NCBI GenBank assembly: GCA_945861935.1
Contig: CAMAVU010000002.1
Coordinates: 1-64,000, forward strand
DNA length: 64,000 nt
Direction: 5' to 3'
Origin: Bifidobacterium breve
Lineage (GTDB): Bacteria; Actinomycetota; Thermoleophilia; Miltoncostaeales; Miltoncostaeaceae
Notes under the pieces: generated by a model
What the model saw: the letters and a program-made list of their open reading frames with translations, nothing else
Databases searched by the model: none
What the model was told of the DNA's origin: nothing
Shown here: piece by piece, positions 23,714 to 33,438 of the stretch
Position numbering within the stretch: the stretch's first letter is position 1
Layout of the letters: every line of letters starts with the position of its first letter
Translations under genes and position numbers: made by a program

Positions 23714-24403
23714 TTACGCGATGCGCCCGGAGCCCAGCAGCACCTCGACGAGCCGCAGGTCGGCCGGTGTCGTGACCTTCGGGTTCGGCCCCCCGGGATC
23801 CACCAGCAGCACGCGGATCCCCCTGCGCCCGACCATCCCCGCGCAGTCGGTGGCGGAGTCGAGTTCGGCATCGTCCGCCTCCGCAAACACCGCCCGTAGG
23901 ACGTCGGCCCTGAACACCTGCGGGGTCTGCGCACCCCAAAGGCCGCTGCGGTCCACTCCACCGTCCACGAACCCGTCCGGGTCGACATGCTTCAGGGTGT
24001 CTGCGACCGGCGCCGCGGCCACGACGGCGTCCGCATGTGCGAGGCACGAGGTGAGCCGGCCCACGAGTTCGGGGGTGATGAGGGGCCGCGCGGCGTCGTG
24101 CACCAGGATGGTCTCCACGCCGTCGGGCAGGGCGGCCAGACCTGCGGCCACGGAACGCTGGCGGCTGGTGCCGCCGGGCACGATTCGATGGATGCGCGCA
24201 CGGGTGCCCACGGCTGCAGCCGTCTCGCGCTCGTGACCGGGCGGGCAAGCGATGACGATCGCGTCCACCCCGGCCACCGCATCCAGCGCGCGCACGGACC
24301 ACGCCACCATCGGCCGCCCCGCCACACGGACGAGGGCCTTGGGCACGTCGGCGCCCAGGCGCTCCCCCGTGCCGGCGGCCACGATGATCGCTCCGGTCGT
24401 CAC
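23714..24403 (-). CDS. ispD: 2-C-methyl-D-erythritol 4-phosphate cytidylyltransferase
   Basis: A 229-residue nucleotidyltransferase that makes CDP-methylerythritol in the MEP pathway. The CTP loop is AIIVAAGTGERLGADVPKAL (Arg and Lys catalytic), with VPGGTSRQRSVAAGL, ILVHDAARPLI and GLWGAQTPQVF in the expected order. The GTG start overlaps the stop of the PIN-TRAM gene by 4 bp, as ispD follows yacL in Bacillus. C-terminal ending is normal. Confidence 0.93.
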   Translation of the reverse strand: MTTGAIIVAAGTGERLGADVPKALVRVAGRPMVAWSVRALDAVAGVDAIVIACPPGHERETAAAVGTRARIHRIVPGGTSRQRSVAAGLAALPDGVETILVHDAARPLITPELVGRLTSCLAHADAVVAAAPVADTLKHVDPDGFVDGGVDRSGLWGAQTPQVFRADVLRAVFAEADDAELDSATDCAGMVGRRGIRVLLVDPGGPNPKVTTPADLRLVEVLLGSGRIA

Positions 24404-25563
24404 GCCCCGGCGGGCGCGAGCCGGGCGAAGATCATCTTGCCCGACGGGTTCTGGATGGCGGAGGTGACCTCCACCAGGACGGGCTCACCACCGACGAGCC
24501 CACGCGCTCCCTCAACCACCACCATCGTCCCGTCATCGAGGTAGCCCACACCCTGGTCGTACTCGCGCCCCGCCCGGATGATCCGCACGCTCAGGCGGTC
24601 GCCCGGCAGTACGGCGGGCTTCAGGGCATTCGCGAGCTCATTGATGTTGAGCACCTCGATCCCGTGGATTCGCGCCACCTTGTTCAGCGCGTAATCCGTG
24701 GTGACGATGGACGCATGCATGTCGCGCGCCAGGGTGACCAGTTTGGCGTCCACACCCTCCCCCGCGACATCGCCGGGGCGTATCTGCACCCGCTGCTGCC
24801 CCGCCGCGCGCATCTCCTCGATCAGGTCGAGGCCGCGTCGGCCCCGCTGGCGCTTCTCGGGATCGGTTGAGTCGGCCACACGGTGGATCTCATCCACCAC
24901 GAAGGCGGGGATGATGATCTGCCCCGGGAGGAACCGGGCGTTGATCACGTCCACGATGCGCCCGTCAATGATGGCGCTCGAATCGATGAGGCGCGGGGGA
25001 ACCGACGCGGCGCTGCGCGACCGGATGCCGACCAGCCGCAGGATGTCCGCGTGCTTGCGGGCTGCGATGCGCGTGAACACATACGCGACGAGCAACACCA
25101 CGGGGAGCAGGAGATACGGGCCCACGACCGGCAGCCGGGCCACGGCGACCCCGGCCAGTGCTGCTGCGACCAGACCCACCACGAGGCCCAGCGCACCGAC
25201 GATCAACTCGCCCGCGGTGCGCTTATCGGCGGCACGGTCGATGGCGCGCATGCGCGACGGCAGCCACCGCGCCACGACGCCGCCGAGGATCCACCCCGCC
25301 AGCGCGCCGAGGGCGATCGCACCGACGTAGGCGAGGTACTGCCACGGTTCGCCGAGTTCACGGGCGACGTTGACCGTGCGCCCCACCTGGAACGCACCGA
25401 GGGCGCCGAGCAGCATGAGGAGGGACTGTGTGACGAGCGCCACGATGCCGCGTGGCTCACGGCCCCGCGGGGGCGGACCCGGGTACGGCAGCGGCACTCG
25501 CGGCCCGGACGCCGGGTCCGCGGCACCCGGCCCTGCGGATTGCTTGTCGGTGGACGTCGTCAT
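24400..25563 (-). CDS. PIN and TRAM domain membrane protein, YacL type
   Basis: A 387-residue protein. The first about 190 residues contain four predicted membrane helices (e.g. IVALVTQSLLMLLGALGAF and YLAYVGAIALGALAGWI). Then comes a PIN nuclease fold, LIDSSAIIDGRIVDV with acidic residues, VVDEIHRVAD, and VTTDYALNKVA, and finally a TRAM RNA-binding domain (DQGVGYLDDGTMVVVEGA). Function in bacteria is unsettled; RNase or regulatory activity is assumed from the domains. The start follows AGGGGGTG and drops an Arg-rich extension. Confidence 0.9.
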   Translation of the reverse strand: MTTSTDKQSAGPGAADPASGPRVPLPYPGPPPRGREPRGIVALVTQSLLMLLGALGAFQVGRTVNVARELGEPWQYLAYVGAIALGALAGWILGGVVARWLPSRMRAIDRAADKRTAGELIVGALGLVVGLVAAALAGVAVARLPVVGPYLLLPVVLLVAYVFTRIAARKHADILRLVGIRSRSAASVPPRLIDSSAIIDGRIVDVINARFLPGQIIIPAFVVDEIHRVADSTDPEKRQRGRRGLDLIEEMRAAGQQRVQIRPGDVAGEGVDAKLVTLARDMHASIVTTDYALNKVARIHGIEVLNINELANALKPAVLPGDRLSVRIIRAGREYDQGVGYLDDGTMVVVEGARGLVGGEPVLVEVTSAIQNPSGKMIFARLAPAGA

Positions 25564-25688
25564 CACCCCCTCGCGCTCCACATGGATTTCACGCCGCCGC
25601 GTCCGCTTCCTGCGGCGCCGGATCGGGCGAGGCCCTGAGGATGGCACGCAGCGCGGGGAACATCACGGTGGGGCCGGTGCACGGGACC

Positions 25689-25709
25689 CCGGGGCCGCCC
25701 AGGCCCCGG
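25689..25709 (-). terminator. GC-rich hairpin after clpC
   Basis: CCGGGGCC and GGCCCCGG pair perfectly with a 5-nt loop, 52 bp beyond the clpC stop. No T-run follows, so it may attenuate rather than end transcription into the PIN-TRAM gene. Confidence 0.4.
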
Positions 25710-25760
25710 CAGCCGGGCGCACAGCGAGGGGGTGCCGCAGACCAGCCGCGGCATCAGCGC

Positions 25761-28298
25761 CTACTCCGCGTCTGCGTCCGCGTCGGCGCCGACCGCGACG
25801 GCCTCGGGAGCGGTCTCGGGGACCTCCGTCGCCGGGGCCGGGGCTACTGCCGGGGCCGCCCGGCGCTCCATCACCATCTTGTCGCCATCGCGGTCGATCA
25901 TGATCGTCACCCCGCCCGAGGGGATCCCGTTCAGGAGTTCATCGGCGAGCGGGTCCTCCAGCAGGCGCTGGATCGCACGGCGAAGGGGCCGTGCGCCCAT
26001 GGCGGGGTCGTACCCCTCCTCGACCAGCAGGTCGCGGGCCGCGTCAGTGAGATGGAAGGTCACACCCTGGTCCACCAGTTGCTTCTGCACCCGGACCAGC
26101 ATCAGATCGATGATCTGCTTGATCTCGTCCTTCGACAGCTGGTGGAACACGATGATCTCGTCGATGCGGTTGAGCAGTTCCGGGCGGAATACCTTCTTCA
26201 ACTCGCCCATGATGCGGCGTTTCATGTCGTCGTAGTCCATGCCGCCACCCTCCGCGGCCACGCTGAAGCCGAGGGGGGTTGAGCGCGTGATGGTGGACGC
26301 ACCGATGTTCGACGTCATGATCACGATGGCGTGGCGGAAGTCGACCTGACGTCCCTGGGCGTCAGTGAGCCGCCCGTCCTCGAGGATCTGAAGGAGGATG
26401 TTGAACACCTCGGGGTGCGCCTTCTCGATCTCGTCGAGCAGCACCACGGAGTACGGCTTCCGCCGCACCTGCTCGGTGAGCTGGCCGCCCTCGTCGTAGC
26501 CGACGTACCCGGGCGGCGAGCCGATGAGGCGCGAGACGGCGTGCTTCTCCATGTACTCCGACATGTCCACCTGGATGAGGGCCTGCTCGTCACCGAACAG
26601 GAACTCGGCGAGGGTGCGCGCGAGTTCGGTCTTGCCGACGCCCGAGGGACCGAGGAAGACGAACGAGCCAGCCGGGCGCTTCGGATCCTTGATGCCCGCG
26701 CGTGCGCGGCGGATGGCACGGCTGGTGGCCGTGATGGCGGCCTCCTGGCCGATGACCCGCTTGTGGAGTTCGTCCTCCATCCTCAGGAGCTTCTGCGTCT
26801 CGGCCTCGGTGAGCTTGAAGACGGGGATGCCCGTCCACATGGAGACGATGTCGGCAATCTCCTCCTCGCCGATGGATGGCCGTGGGGCGTCGTCGGCCTT
26901 CCACTCCCCCTCGAGGTCCCGCTTCTTGTTGGTGAGCCTGCGCTCGGTATCACGGAGGTTGGCGGCCTTCTCGAACTCCTGCGCCTCGATCGCGGCCTCC
27001 TTGTCCTTCCGAACCCCCTCGATCTCCTCCTCGAGTTCACGGAAGCTCGGTGGCGCCGTCATCGTGCGGATGCGCATGCGGCTCGCGGCCTCGTCAATGA
27101 GGTCGATCGCCTTGTCCGGCAGGAAGCGCTCCGAGATGTAGCGGTCCGACAGCACCGACGCGGCGTCGAGGGCCTCGTCGGTGATGGTGACCTTGTGGTG
27201 CTCCTCGTACCGCTCACGCAGGCCGCGCAGGATCTGCTCGGTCTCCTCGAGCGAGGGCTGCTCCACCCGTACCTGCTGGAAGCGGCGCTCCAGCGCCGAG
27301 TCACGCTCGAGGTACTTGCGGTACTCGTCGAGGGTCGTGGCACCGACCGTCTGGAGCTCGCCGCGTGCGAGGGCCGGCTTCAGGATGCTGGCCGCGTCGA
27401 TGGCCCCCTCGGCGGCACCGGCGCCCACAAGGTTGTGGATCTCATCGATGAACAGGATGATGTCGCCCCGCTGGGAGATCTCCTTCATCACCTTCTTCAG
27501 GCGCTCCTCGAACTCCCCGCGGTACTTCGAGCCGGCCACAAGCGCGGCCAGGTCGAGCGTGTAGATCTGCTTGCCGTGCAGCAACTCGGGCACCTGCCCG
27601 GATGCGATGCGCTGCGCAAGCCCCTCGACCACCGCCGTCTTGCCCACGCCGGGCTCGCCGATGAGCACCGGGTTGTTCTTGGTGCGCCGGCCGAGGATCT
27701 GCATGACCCGCTCAATTTCCTTCTGGCGGCCCACCACCGGATCGAGCTTGCCATCGGTGGCCAACTTGGTGAGGTTGCGGCCGAACTGGTCAAGCAGCTT
27801 GCTCGACTTCTTGTCGCCCGACTGGACTCCCGAGCCGCCCGGCCCCTGACCCTGACGACGGCCCGGGCCGGAGAGCATGCGGATGATCTCGTTGCGGATC
27901 TTCTCGGAGTCGGCATCGAAGTCGGCGAGGATGCGTGCTGCCACGCCCTCGTTCTCGCGCACCAGACCGAGGAGGATGTGCTCCGTGCCGATGTAGTTGT
28001 GCCCCAGCGACAGCGCCTCGCGCAGCGCGAGTTCGAGCACCTTCTTGGCCCGCGGGGTGAACGGGATCTGGCCCGAGGTGACCTCCTCGCCCGACCCGAC
28101 AATGCGGATCACCTGGGCGCGCACCTCCTCCACCGTGATCTCAAGGCCCTCGAGCACGCGGGCCGCAAGGCCCTCCTCCTCACGCAGCAGCCCGAGCAGG
28201 ATGTGCTCGGTACCGATGTAGTTGTGCTTGAGGGTCCGCGCCTCTTCCTGTGCCAGGACGACCACCTGACGGGCGCGTTCGGTGAAGCGTTCAAACAT
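25761..28298 (-). CDS. clpC: ATP-dependent Clp protease ATPase subunit ClpC
   Basis: An 845-residue AAA+ unfoldase that feeds proteins to ClpP. It starts [20 protein letters not shown], with two Clp-N repeats each ending in a GTEHILLGL phrase. The first ATPase domain has Walker A GEPGVGKT (about 217), the middle domain contains UVR-like [18 protein letters not shown], and the second ATPase domain has GPSGVGKT (about 550). The ClpP-docking loop lies after [11 protein letters not shown] upstream region, and the tail is Ala/Glu-rich. The ATG upstream in frame was rejected because the family starts at MFERFT. In this region of Bacillus the gene is preceded by ctsR-mcsA-mcsB, absent here. Confidence 0.95.
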   Translation of the reverse strand: MFERFTERARQVVVLAQEEARTLKHNYIGTEHILLGLLREEEGLAARVLEGLEITVEEVRAQVIRIVGSGEEVTSGQIPFTPRAKKVLELALREALSLGHNYIGTEHILLGLVRENEGVAARILADFDADSEKIRNEIIRMLSGPGRRQGQGPGGSGVQSGDKKSSKLLDQFGRNLTKLATDGKLDPVVGRQKEIERVMQILGRRTKNNPVLIGEPGVGKTAVVEGLAQRIASGQVPELLHGKQIYTLDLAALVAGSKYRGEFEERLKKVMKEISQRGDIILFIDEIHNLVGAGAAEGAIDAASILKPALARGELQTVGATTLDEYRKYLERDSALERRFQQVRVEQPSLEETEQILRGLRERYEEHHKVTITDEALDAASVLSDRYISERFLPDKAIDLIDEAASRMRIRTMTAPPSFRELEEEIEGVRKDKEAAIEAQEFEKAANLRDTERRLTNKKRDLEGEWKADDAPRPSIGEEEIADIVSMWTGIPVFKLTEAETQKLLRMEDELHKRVIGQEAAITATSRAIRRARAGIKDPKRPAGSFVFLGPSGVGKTELARTLAEFLFGDEQALIQVDMSEYMEKHAVSRLIGSPPGYVGYDEGGQLTEQVRRKPYSVVLLDEIEKAHPEVFNILLQILEDGRLTDAQGRQVDFRHAIVIMTSNIGASTITRSTPLGFSVAAEGGGMDYDDMKRRIMGELKKVFRPELLNRIDEIIVFHQLSKDEIKQIIDLMLVRVQKQLVDQGVTFHLTDAARDLLVEEGYDPAMGARPLRRAIQRLLEDPLADELLNGIPSGGVTIMIDRDGDKMVMERRAAPAVAPAPATEVPETAPEAVAVGADADADAE

Positions 28299-28355
28299 CG
28301 TGCCTCGATCCTCCCGGGGCCCCACGGGGGAGCCGGTTCTGGCAGACGAGATGAA

Positions 28356-28541
28356 CTACGACGGTAGCACCGGATCCGCCGATCCCCCGCCGGAGCGGTT
28401 GCCGGTGGGGGCAGGCACATCGCACGGCTGCGGCGCGCCCTCGCAGCAGGTCTCCACCTTCCGGTGGCACCGGTCGCACCAGAGGCCGTTGTTCCGCCAG
28501 ACCAGCACGGCATCGCATGCCGGACATCCACCCGTTCCCAT
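28356..28541 (-). CDS. small zinc-ribbon protein upstream of clpC
   Basis: A 61-residue protein with four to six cysteines: CPAC, CDRC and CCEG, separated by a short Trp-rich loop (VLVWRNNGLW). The paired CxxC motifs suggest a zinc ribbon. The C-terminal part is Pro/Gly/Ser-rich. It occupies the place of mcsA, which encodes the zinc-binding activator of ClpC control in Bacillus, but it is far shorter and no McsB kinase adjoins it. The start lacks a good ribosome site, so the exact N-terminus is uncertain. Confidence 0.55.
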   Translation of the reverse strand: MGTGGCPACDAVLVWRNNGLWCDRCHRKVETCCEGAPQPCDVPAPTGNRSGGGSADPVLPS

Positions 28542-28601
28542 CAGGGAAGGATGGCAGGAGCACCCGACGGCGGCGCTCCGGAGGGGCGCCCGGGCGCCGC
28601 T

Positions 28602-29045
28602 CTACTCGGCGGACTCCTCGATGTCGCCTGCGCCGACGGCCACGGGCTCGAGCATGACGTCGCTCACCTCGTCCGCGATGATGTCGCCACCCACGAGATC
28701 AATGCTCTCCTCGGTGACCAGATCCGCGGGCACGACCTCAGGGGCCGCGATCGGCACCGGGTTGGCCGCGCGATGCGCCTTGACGGAGCGATCCTGATCG
28801 GGGTACGGAAGCAGCCCCATCATGCGGGCACGCTTCACGGCCTGCGCCAACTGGGTCTGCTGCCGGCGGGACAGGCCGGTGATGCGACGAGAGCGCAACT
28901 TCCCCCGCTCGGACAGGAAGCGGCGGAGCGACGAGAAGTTCTTCCAGTCGAGCTCCTCGGGGGACAGGAGCGGCCGGCGCTTGCGCGCTGCCGGAACCCC
29001 GCCCTTCTTCTTCTTGATCCGTCCGCGACCGCGCGGCTTCGCCAT
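28602..29045 (-). CDS. rpsR: ribosomal protein bS18 with acidic C-terminal extension
   Basis: A 147-residue protein. Residues 1-85 are a normal zinc-free S18 of the small ribosomal subunit: a basic start (MAKPRGRGRIKKKKGG), then LDWKNFSSLRRFLSERGKL, SRRITGLSRRQQTQLAQAV and KRARMMGLLPY. The last about 60 residues are an extra, strongly acidic tail (e.g. VVPADLVTEESIDLVGGD) not seen in typical S18 proteins of 70-85 residues. The gene stands apart from rpsF, ssb and rplI, its usual companions, and lies between lysS and clpC. Confidence 0.9.
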   Translation of the reverse strand: MAKPRGRGRIKKKKGGVPAARKRRPLLSPEELDWKNFSSLRRFLSERGKLRSRRITGLSRRQQTQLAQAVKRARMMGLLPYPDQDRSVKAHRAANPVPIAAPEVVPADLVTEESIDLVGGDIIADEVSDVMLEPVAVGAGDIEESAE

Positions 29046-29137
29046 GTGACCTTCCGGGTTGGACCTGCTCTACGAAACGGCGCGGGACGCTATCACCTCG
29101 GTGCGCCCTGATGCCAGCGCGGACGGTCCGGGACCCC

Positions 29138-30643
29138 TCAGGTCCTCATCGCCGGGAAGAGGATGACCTCGCGGATCGAATGGCGGTCGGTCAGCAGCAT
29201 CGTCAGCCGGTCGATGCCCAGCCCCAGTCCACCGGTCGGGGGCATTCCGTGCTCGAGCGCCGTGAGGAAGTCCTCATCCGCGGGCTGGGCCTCGTCGTCG
29301 CCCGCCGCCCGATCGGCCTGCAGCATCGCGAACCGTTCGCGCTGGTCGTCGGGATCATTGAGTTCGGAGAAGGCGTTCGCGATCTCCATACCGCCGCAGA
29401 AGGCCTCGAACCGCTCCACCAGCCCCGGGTCGTCCTCGCGCCGCTTCGCGAATGGGGACAACTCGAGGGGATAGTCCATGAGGATCGTGGGCTCCACGAG
29501 CGATGGCTCGAGGGCCTGCGACAGGATCCCGTCCACCAACTTGGACCACGGCGCGCCGTCCGGGGCATCCAGACCGACGGCCCGCATCCGCGCCTGCAGA
29601 TCGGCGGCGTCGCGGTGCTCCATCACGTCGATCCCGCTGGCCTCGCGCAGGGCAGCGATCAGGCCGACCCGCCGCCAGGGAGGGGTCAGGTCGATCTGCC
29701 CGCCCTTCCATGGGACGATCATCCCCCCCGTGGCCTCTACCGCCGCGCGCGAGACCATCTGCTCCAGCATGCCGGCCACGTCCTCGTAGTCGGCATACGC
29801 CTCATAGGTCTCGAGCATCGTGAACTCGGGGTTGTGCTTGAACGACACCCCCTCGTTCCGGAAGTCCTTCCCGAGTTCGTACACCTTCTCCAGGCCGCCC
29901 ACGATGCACCGCTTGAGGTACAGCTCGGTGGCGACGCGCAGGTACAGGTCACGGTCGAGGGCGTTGTGCCGGGTGATGAAGGGGCGGGCGGCCGCGCCGC
30001 CATAGATGGGCTGCAGCGCAGGGGTCTCGACCTCGATGAATCCGCGCTCGTCGAGAAACCGCCGAATGCCGGTGATGGCGTGTGCGCGCGTGACGAACTG
30101 GGCGCGCACATCCTCGGATGCCATCAGGTCGAGGTACCGCTGGCGATAGCGGGTTTCCGGGTCCCTCAGGCCGGCGTGCCGGTCGGGCGGCGGCCTCAGC
30201 GCCTTGGCCAGCATCTCCACCGCATCGGCCGCCACGGAGATCTCACCGCGCCGCGTGCGCACCACCGTGCCGCGCACGCCCACGATGTCGCCCAGATGGG
30301 TGTCGGCGAGGAGCGAGAGCCCCGCATCACCGAGGCGATCGAGCGTGGCCCACACCTGTATCTGCCCGCTGCGGTCCCCGAGGTCGGCGAAGACGGTCCC
30401 GCCCTGGCCCCGGCGCGCCATCAGGCGTCCCGCGATGGCGACGTTCCCTTCCGCCTCGTCACCCGGGGCCAGCGTCTCCCCCACCGCACGCGCGTCGGCC
30501 ACCGGAATGCGCCCGGAGAAGCGGGCGGGGTACGGGTTGATTCCAGCGGCCCTGAGCGCATCCGCCGTGTGGCGGCGATCGGCAATCAGGCGGTCGATGC
30601 CGCCGTCGGCCTCCCCGGCCGCATCCTCATCGGGTGTAGTCAG
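29138..30643 (-). CDS. lysS: lysyl-tRNA synthetase, class II
   Basis: A 501-residue class II synthetase. The OB-fold anticodon domain ([13 protein letters not shown] ... [14 protein letters not shown]) is followed by the catalytic domain with [13 protein letters not shown], motif 2 region [18 protein letters not shown] and motif 3 [13 protein letters not shown]. The first ATG/GTG start (30502) would remove the conserved N-terminal helix; the frame stays open upstream through [17 protein letters not shown] and INPYPARF to CTG at 30643. That CTG overlaps the greA stop as CTGA and has GAGG 7 nt upstream, so CTG is taken as the start. Confidence 0.92.
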   Translation of the reverse strand: MTTPDEDAAGEADGGIDRLIADRRHTADALRAAGINPYPARFSGRIPVADARAVGETLAPGDEAEGNVAIAGRLMARRGQGGTVFADLGDRSGQIQVWATLDRLGDAGLSLLADTHLGDIVGVRGTVVRTRRGEISVAADAVEMLAKALRPPPDRHAGLRDPETRYRQRYLDLMASEDVRAQFVTRAHAITGIRRFLDERGFIEVETPALQPIYGGAAARPFITRHNALDRDLYLRVATELYLKRCIVGGLEKVYELGKDFRNEGVSFKHNPEFTMLETYEAYADYEDVAGMLEQMVSRAAVEATGGMIVPWKGGQIDLTPPWRRVGLIAALREASGIDVMEHRDAADLQARMRAVGLDAPDGAPWSKLVDGILSQALEPSLVEPTILMDYPLELSPFAKRREDDPGLVERFEAFCGGMEIANAFSELNDPDDQRERFAMLQADRAAGDDEAQPADEDFLTALEHGMPPTGGLGLGIDRLTMLLTDRHSIREVILFPAMRT

Positions 30644-31119
30644 TCCCCCGCCTCGATCTTGACGACCTGATACTCGACGGGGCCGCGCGGGGTGGAGACG
30701 GTGACCTTGTCGCCCTTCTTGCGCCCGACCAGCGCCTTGCCCAGCGGGCTCTCGTTGGAGACGCGGTCCTGCATGGGATCGGCCTCCGCCGACCCGACGA
30801 GCGCGAAGGCCCGTGTCTTCCTGTCAGCGGTCGTCCGCACCGTCACCTTGGCGCCGATCGACACCGAGCCGGTGTCCACGTCATGGCTGTCCACGACCCG
30901 TGCGTTACGCAGTTGGTGCTCGAGTTGCAGGATGCGCGACTCGACGTGCGCCTGCTCATTCTTGGCGTCGTCGTACTCGGAGTTCTCCGAGATGTCCCCG
31001 AACTCGCGGGCTGTCTTGATCCGCTCGGCGACCTCGCGGCGCTTGTGCGTCGTGAGGTACTCGATCTCCTCCTGGAGTTTGTCGAAGCCCTCCTGCGTAA
31101 GAATGACCTCGCGCTCCAC
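30640..31119 (-). CDS. greA: transcription elongation factor GreA
   Basis: A 159-residue factor that rescues backtracked RNA polymerase by stimulating transcript cleavage. ILTQEGFDKLQEEIEYL begins the N-terminal coiled coil. The acidic tip is GDISENSEYDDAKNEQ, and the C-terminal FKBP-like domain has VSNESPLGKALVGRKKGD and ends [12 protein letters not shown]. The GTG start has an AGGGGGG stretch just upstream and gives the standard length. Its stop overlaps the apparent CTG start of lysS. Confidence 0.94.
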   Translation of the reverse strand: MEREVILTQEGFDKLQEEIEYLTTHKRREVAERIKTAREFGDISENSEYDDAKNEQAHVESRILQLEHQLRNARVVDSHDVDTGSVSIGAKVTVRTTADRKTRAFALVGSAEADPMQDRVSNESPLGKALVGRKKGDKVTVSTPRGPVEYQVVKIEAGD

Positions 31120-31208
31120 TCCAACCCCCCTCGACGATCCCGGCCGTGATTGACGGTCGCGCACCATAACCGAGCGGCTCGGCGCCCCGCAAGAGGCGAC
31201 CGGCACCA

Positions 31209-32300
31209 TCACGCCACCGGCACCGTCAGGCGGCCCACGATCACGGGGTCCGCGTCGTCGTGCCAGATGCGCAGTGCGGACAGCCGCGCCATCGCGCCCT
31301 CGAAGGTGGGCTCGCCCATAAGGGCCTGGATGTCGTCGTCGGCGACCCCCCGCCCGGTCAGGTACCAGGCGTGGAACTTGCGGAGGTAGTGGCAGGCCCG
31401 GTCGGGACCCATCAGCCCCGCGATGTCGCCGCAGAAGTCCATGAGTTCGTCAATAACAGCGCCCAGCGGCGGGCGCGGATCGGCCTCTCCGCGGGCGATG
31501 GCCCCGAGCACCCACGGGTTGCCAAGAGCGGCCCTGCCGATCATCACCGCTGCGGCTCCGGTCCGTTCGAGCGCCTCGCGCGCCCCGGCCGCGTCGGCGA
31601 TGTCGCCGCTGATGATCACCGGCACACCCACCGCCGCCACCACCCTGGCGCTGATCATGTGGTCGGCCGAGCCTGCGTACTCCTCGGCGGCGGCCCTCGG
31701 GTGGATGGTGATGAGCGCCGCGCCCGCGGCCTCGAACCGGCGGGCGTTCTCGGCCGGGTCCTCTTCGTCCGCCCGGAGGCCCCGGCGCATCTTCACCGAC
31801 ACCGGGATCCGCACGGCGTCCGCCATCGCACGCACCACCGCCTCGCCCCGCGCCGGATCACCCAGAAGCGCTGCGCCGGCGCCGGTCCTGAGGACCTTGG
31901 ACACCGGGCATCCCATGTTGATGTCCACCATGTCCGCGCCAGCCTCCTCGACGGCCCGGGCCGCCTCGGCCATCACGCCGGGATCGGCGCCGAAGACCTG
32001 GATGGCCACGGGCTGCTCCCCGTCGCCCAGTTCCAGCATCGCGCGGGTACGCCGGTTGCCGTGGCTGATCCCGTGGGCGGCCACCATCTCCGACACCACG
32101 AGGCCGGCGCCGTGACGCCGTGACTGCGCCCGGAAGGCCCGGTTGCCGATACCGGCGAGAGGGGCCTGCACGACCCGGTTGGGGATGGTCAGGCCACCCA
32201 CGGAGAAGGGCAGCGACAGCGGCCACGGGCCGCCCGTGTGGGGTGGCGCCACCGGTTCCCGCCCGCGCGCCACCACGAGGGCGCGCATGCGCTTCTTCAC
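31209..32300 (-). CDS. dusB: tRNA-dihydrouridine synthase, DusB family
   Basis: A 363-residue FMN enzyme that reduces uridine in the tRNA D loop. The TIM barrel begins at NRVVQAPLAGIGNRAFR; MVDINMGCPVSKVLRTGAGA contains the catalytic Cys; SVKMRRGL and ITIHPRAAAEEYAG are flavin- and substrate-site strands, and IISGDIADAAGA and AVMIGRAALGNPW close the FMN phosphate site. The ATG overlaps the coaX stop (ATGA). Family members follow the fol genes in Bacillus as here. Confidence 0.92.
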   Translation of the reverse strand: MKKRMRALVVARGREPVAPPHTGGPWPLSLPFSVGGLTIPNRVVQAPLAGIGNRAFRAQSRRHGAGLVVSEMVAAHGISHGNRRTRAMLELGDGEQPVAIQVFGADPGVMAEAARAVEEAGADMVDINMGCPVSKVLRTGAGAALLGDPARGEAVVRAMADAVRIPVSVKMRRGLRADEEDPAENARRFEAAGAALITIHPRAAAEEYAGSADHMISARVVAAVGVPVIISGDIADAAGAREALERTGAAAVMIGRAALGNPWVLGAIARGEADPRPPLGAVIDELMDFCGDIAGLMGPDRACHYLRKFHAWYLTGRGVADDDIQALMGEPTFEGAMARLSALRIWHDDADPVIVGRLTVPVA

Positions 32301-33088
32301 CTGCGACGCCCCCGGGCCGACGCCCCGGTGGTGCGCTCGTGGACGATGCGCAGCCCCTCAAGCGTGAGCATGGGCACATGCCGCTCGATGAGCGTGGAGT
32401 GCGGGATGACCAGGGGCGCGAGCCCACCCGTGGCGACGACCAGGGGCTGGGCGCCGAGTTCCACGGAGACACGGCTCACCATTCCATCCACCATCGCTGC
32501 GGCACCGAGCACCAGGCCCGACTGCATGCTCTCGACCGTGTTGCGCCCGATGACCGCGGGTGGGGCGGCCAACTCCACGCGCATCAGACGGGCGGCGCGC
32601 TGCGACAGCGCATCCATCCCGCTGTCCACCCCGGGCGCGATGACGCCACCCAGGAACTCCCCGGCCGCGGAAACGACGTCGAGGGTCGTGGCCGTGCCGA
32701 AGTCCACGACCACGCAGGGGCCGCCGAACAGTGCGTGTGCCGCGACGGCATTGGCAATGCGGTCCGCTCCCACCTCGTGCGGGTTGTCCACAAGCATCGG
32801 CATGCCGGTCCGGACGCCGGGGCCCACCACCACCGCGGGGCGGTCGAGGTAGCGGTCGGCCAGGGCCTGGTAGGCCACCATCAACTCGGGAACGACAGAG
32901 GCGACGACGACGTGGTCCACCTCGGTGAGACTGCCGCCCCGCAACTGCAGGATGTTGTCGTGACTCGCCGCGAGTTCGTCAACCGTGGTGCGGCGGATGC
33001 TCGAGACACGCCAGTCGTGCAGCAACTCCTCCCCCGAGAACAGCCCCGCGACGGTCTGGGAGTTCCCGACGTCGACGGCCAGCAGCAT
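32297..33088 (-). CDS. coaX: type III pantothenate kinase
   Basis: A 263-residue ASKHA-fold kinase that phosphorylates pantothenate, the first step of coenzyme A synthesis. MLLAVDVGNSQTVAGLF gives the phosphate-1 motif, DRIANAVAAHALFG the central region, and VVVDFGTATTLDVV the phosphate-2 motif with GVIAPGVDSGMDAL after it. The start is the ATG at the first strand; it lies 4 bp after the DUF2469 gene. Confidence 0.92.
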   Translation of the reverse strand: MLLAVDVGNSQTVAGLFSGEELLHDWRVSSIRRTTVDELAASHDNILQLRGGSLTEVDHVVVASVVPELMVAYQALADRYLDRPAVVVGPGVRTGMPMLVDNPHEVGADRIANAVAAHALFGGPCVVVDFGTATTLDVVSAAGEFLGGVIAPGVDSGMDALSQRAARLMRVELAAPPAVIGRNTVESMQSGLVLGAAAMVDGMVSRVSVELGAQPLVVATGGLAPLVIPHSTLIERHVPMLTLEGLRIVHERTTGASARGRRR

Positions 33089-33092
33089 CACG

Positions 33093-33431
33093 TCAGGTCC
33101 CGGGTGCGGAGTCGGGCAGCCCGTTGGGCACGGCCTCCGGCTCATCCAGACGCAGGATCTCGATCGTGATGTCCTGGGTCGTGTGGATCTCCACCCTGGG
33201 GATGATGCGGGTGGGGCGGTTCTTGTCCCACACCCAGACATCCTCCATCACGACATGCGACATCGGGTATGCCGCCTGGGGTTCGTCCCGGCGCTCGAGC
33301 CGGTTGCAGAGGTATGTGGCCTCCTGCGTGAGCACGCAGTAGCGGAACAGCGGATACACGTCCGCGTACTCCCGCTTGAGCCGCAGCTCGAGCTCGGCGT
33401 CGTACTCGTCCAGTTCATCGGTGTGCGACAT
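33093..33431 (-). CDS. DUF2469 family protein
   Basis: A 112-residue cytosolic protein. LDEYDAELELRLKREYADV and the later VWVWDKNRPTRIIPRVEI match the DUF2469 family, a short protein typical of actinobacteria with no established function. The Asp/Pro tail is not conserved. It lies between folK and coaX, with 4- to 7-bp gaps, so it is part of the same operon. This is one of the better markers for the phylum. Confidence 0.82.
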   Translation of the reverse strand: MSHTDELDEYDAELELRLKREYADVYPLFRYCVLTQEATYLCNRLERRDEPQAAYPMSHVVMEDVWVWDKNRPTRIIPRVEIHTTQDITIEILRLDEPEAVPNGLPDSAPGT

Positions 33432-33438
33432 GGACGGA

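Noticed and set aside
26331-28367. Open frame of 678 codons on the plus strand across clpC
   Set aside because: Exact antisense shadow of clpC, caused by GC-rich codon use; no domain and the opposite strand is a clear ClpC.
30500-30502. GTG as lysS start
   Set aside because: It would remove about 47 residues that match the conserved N-terminal part of bacterial lysyl-tRNA synthetases.
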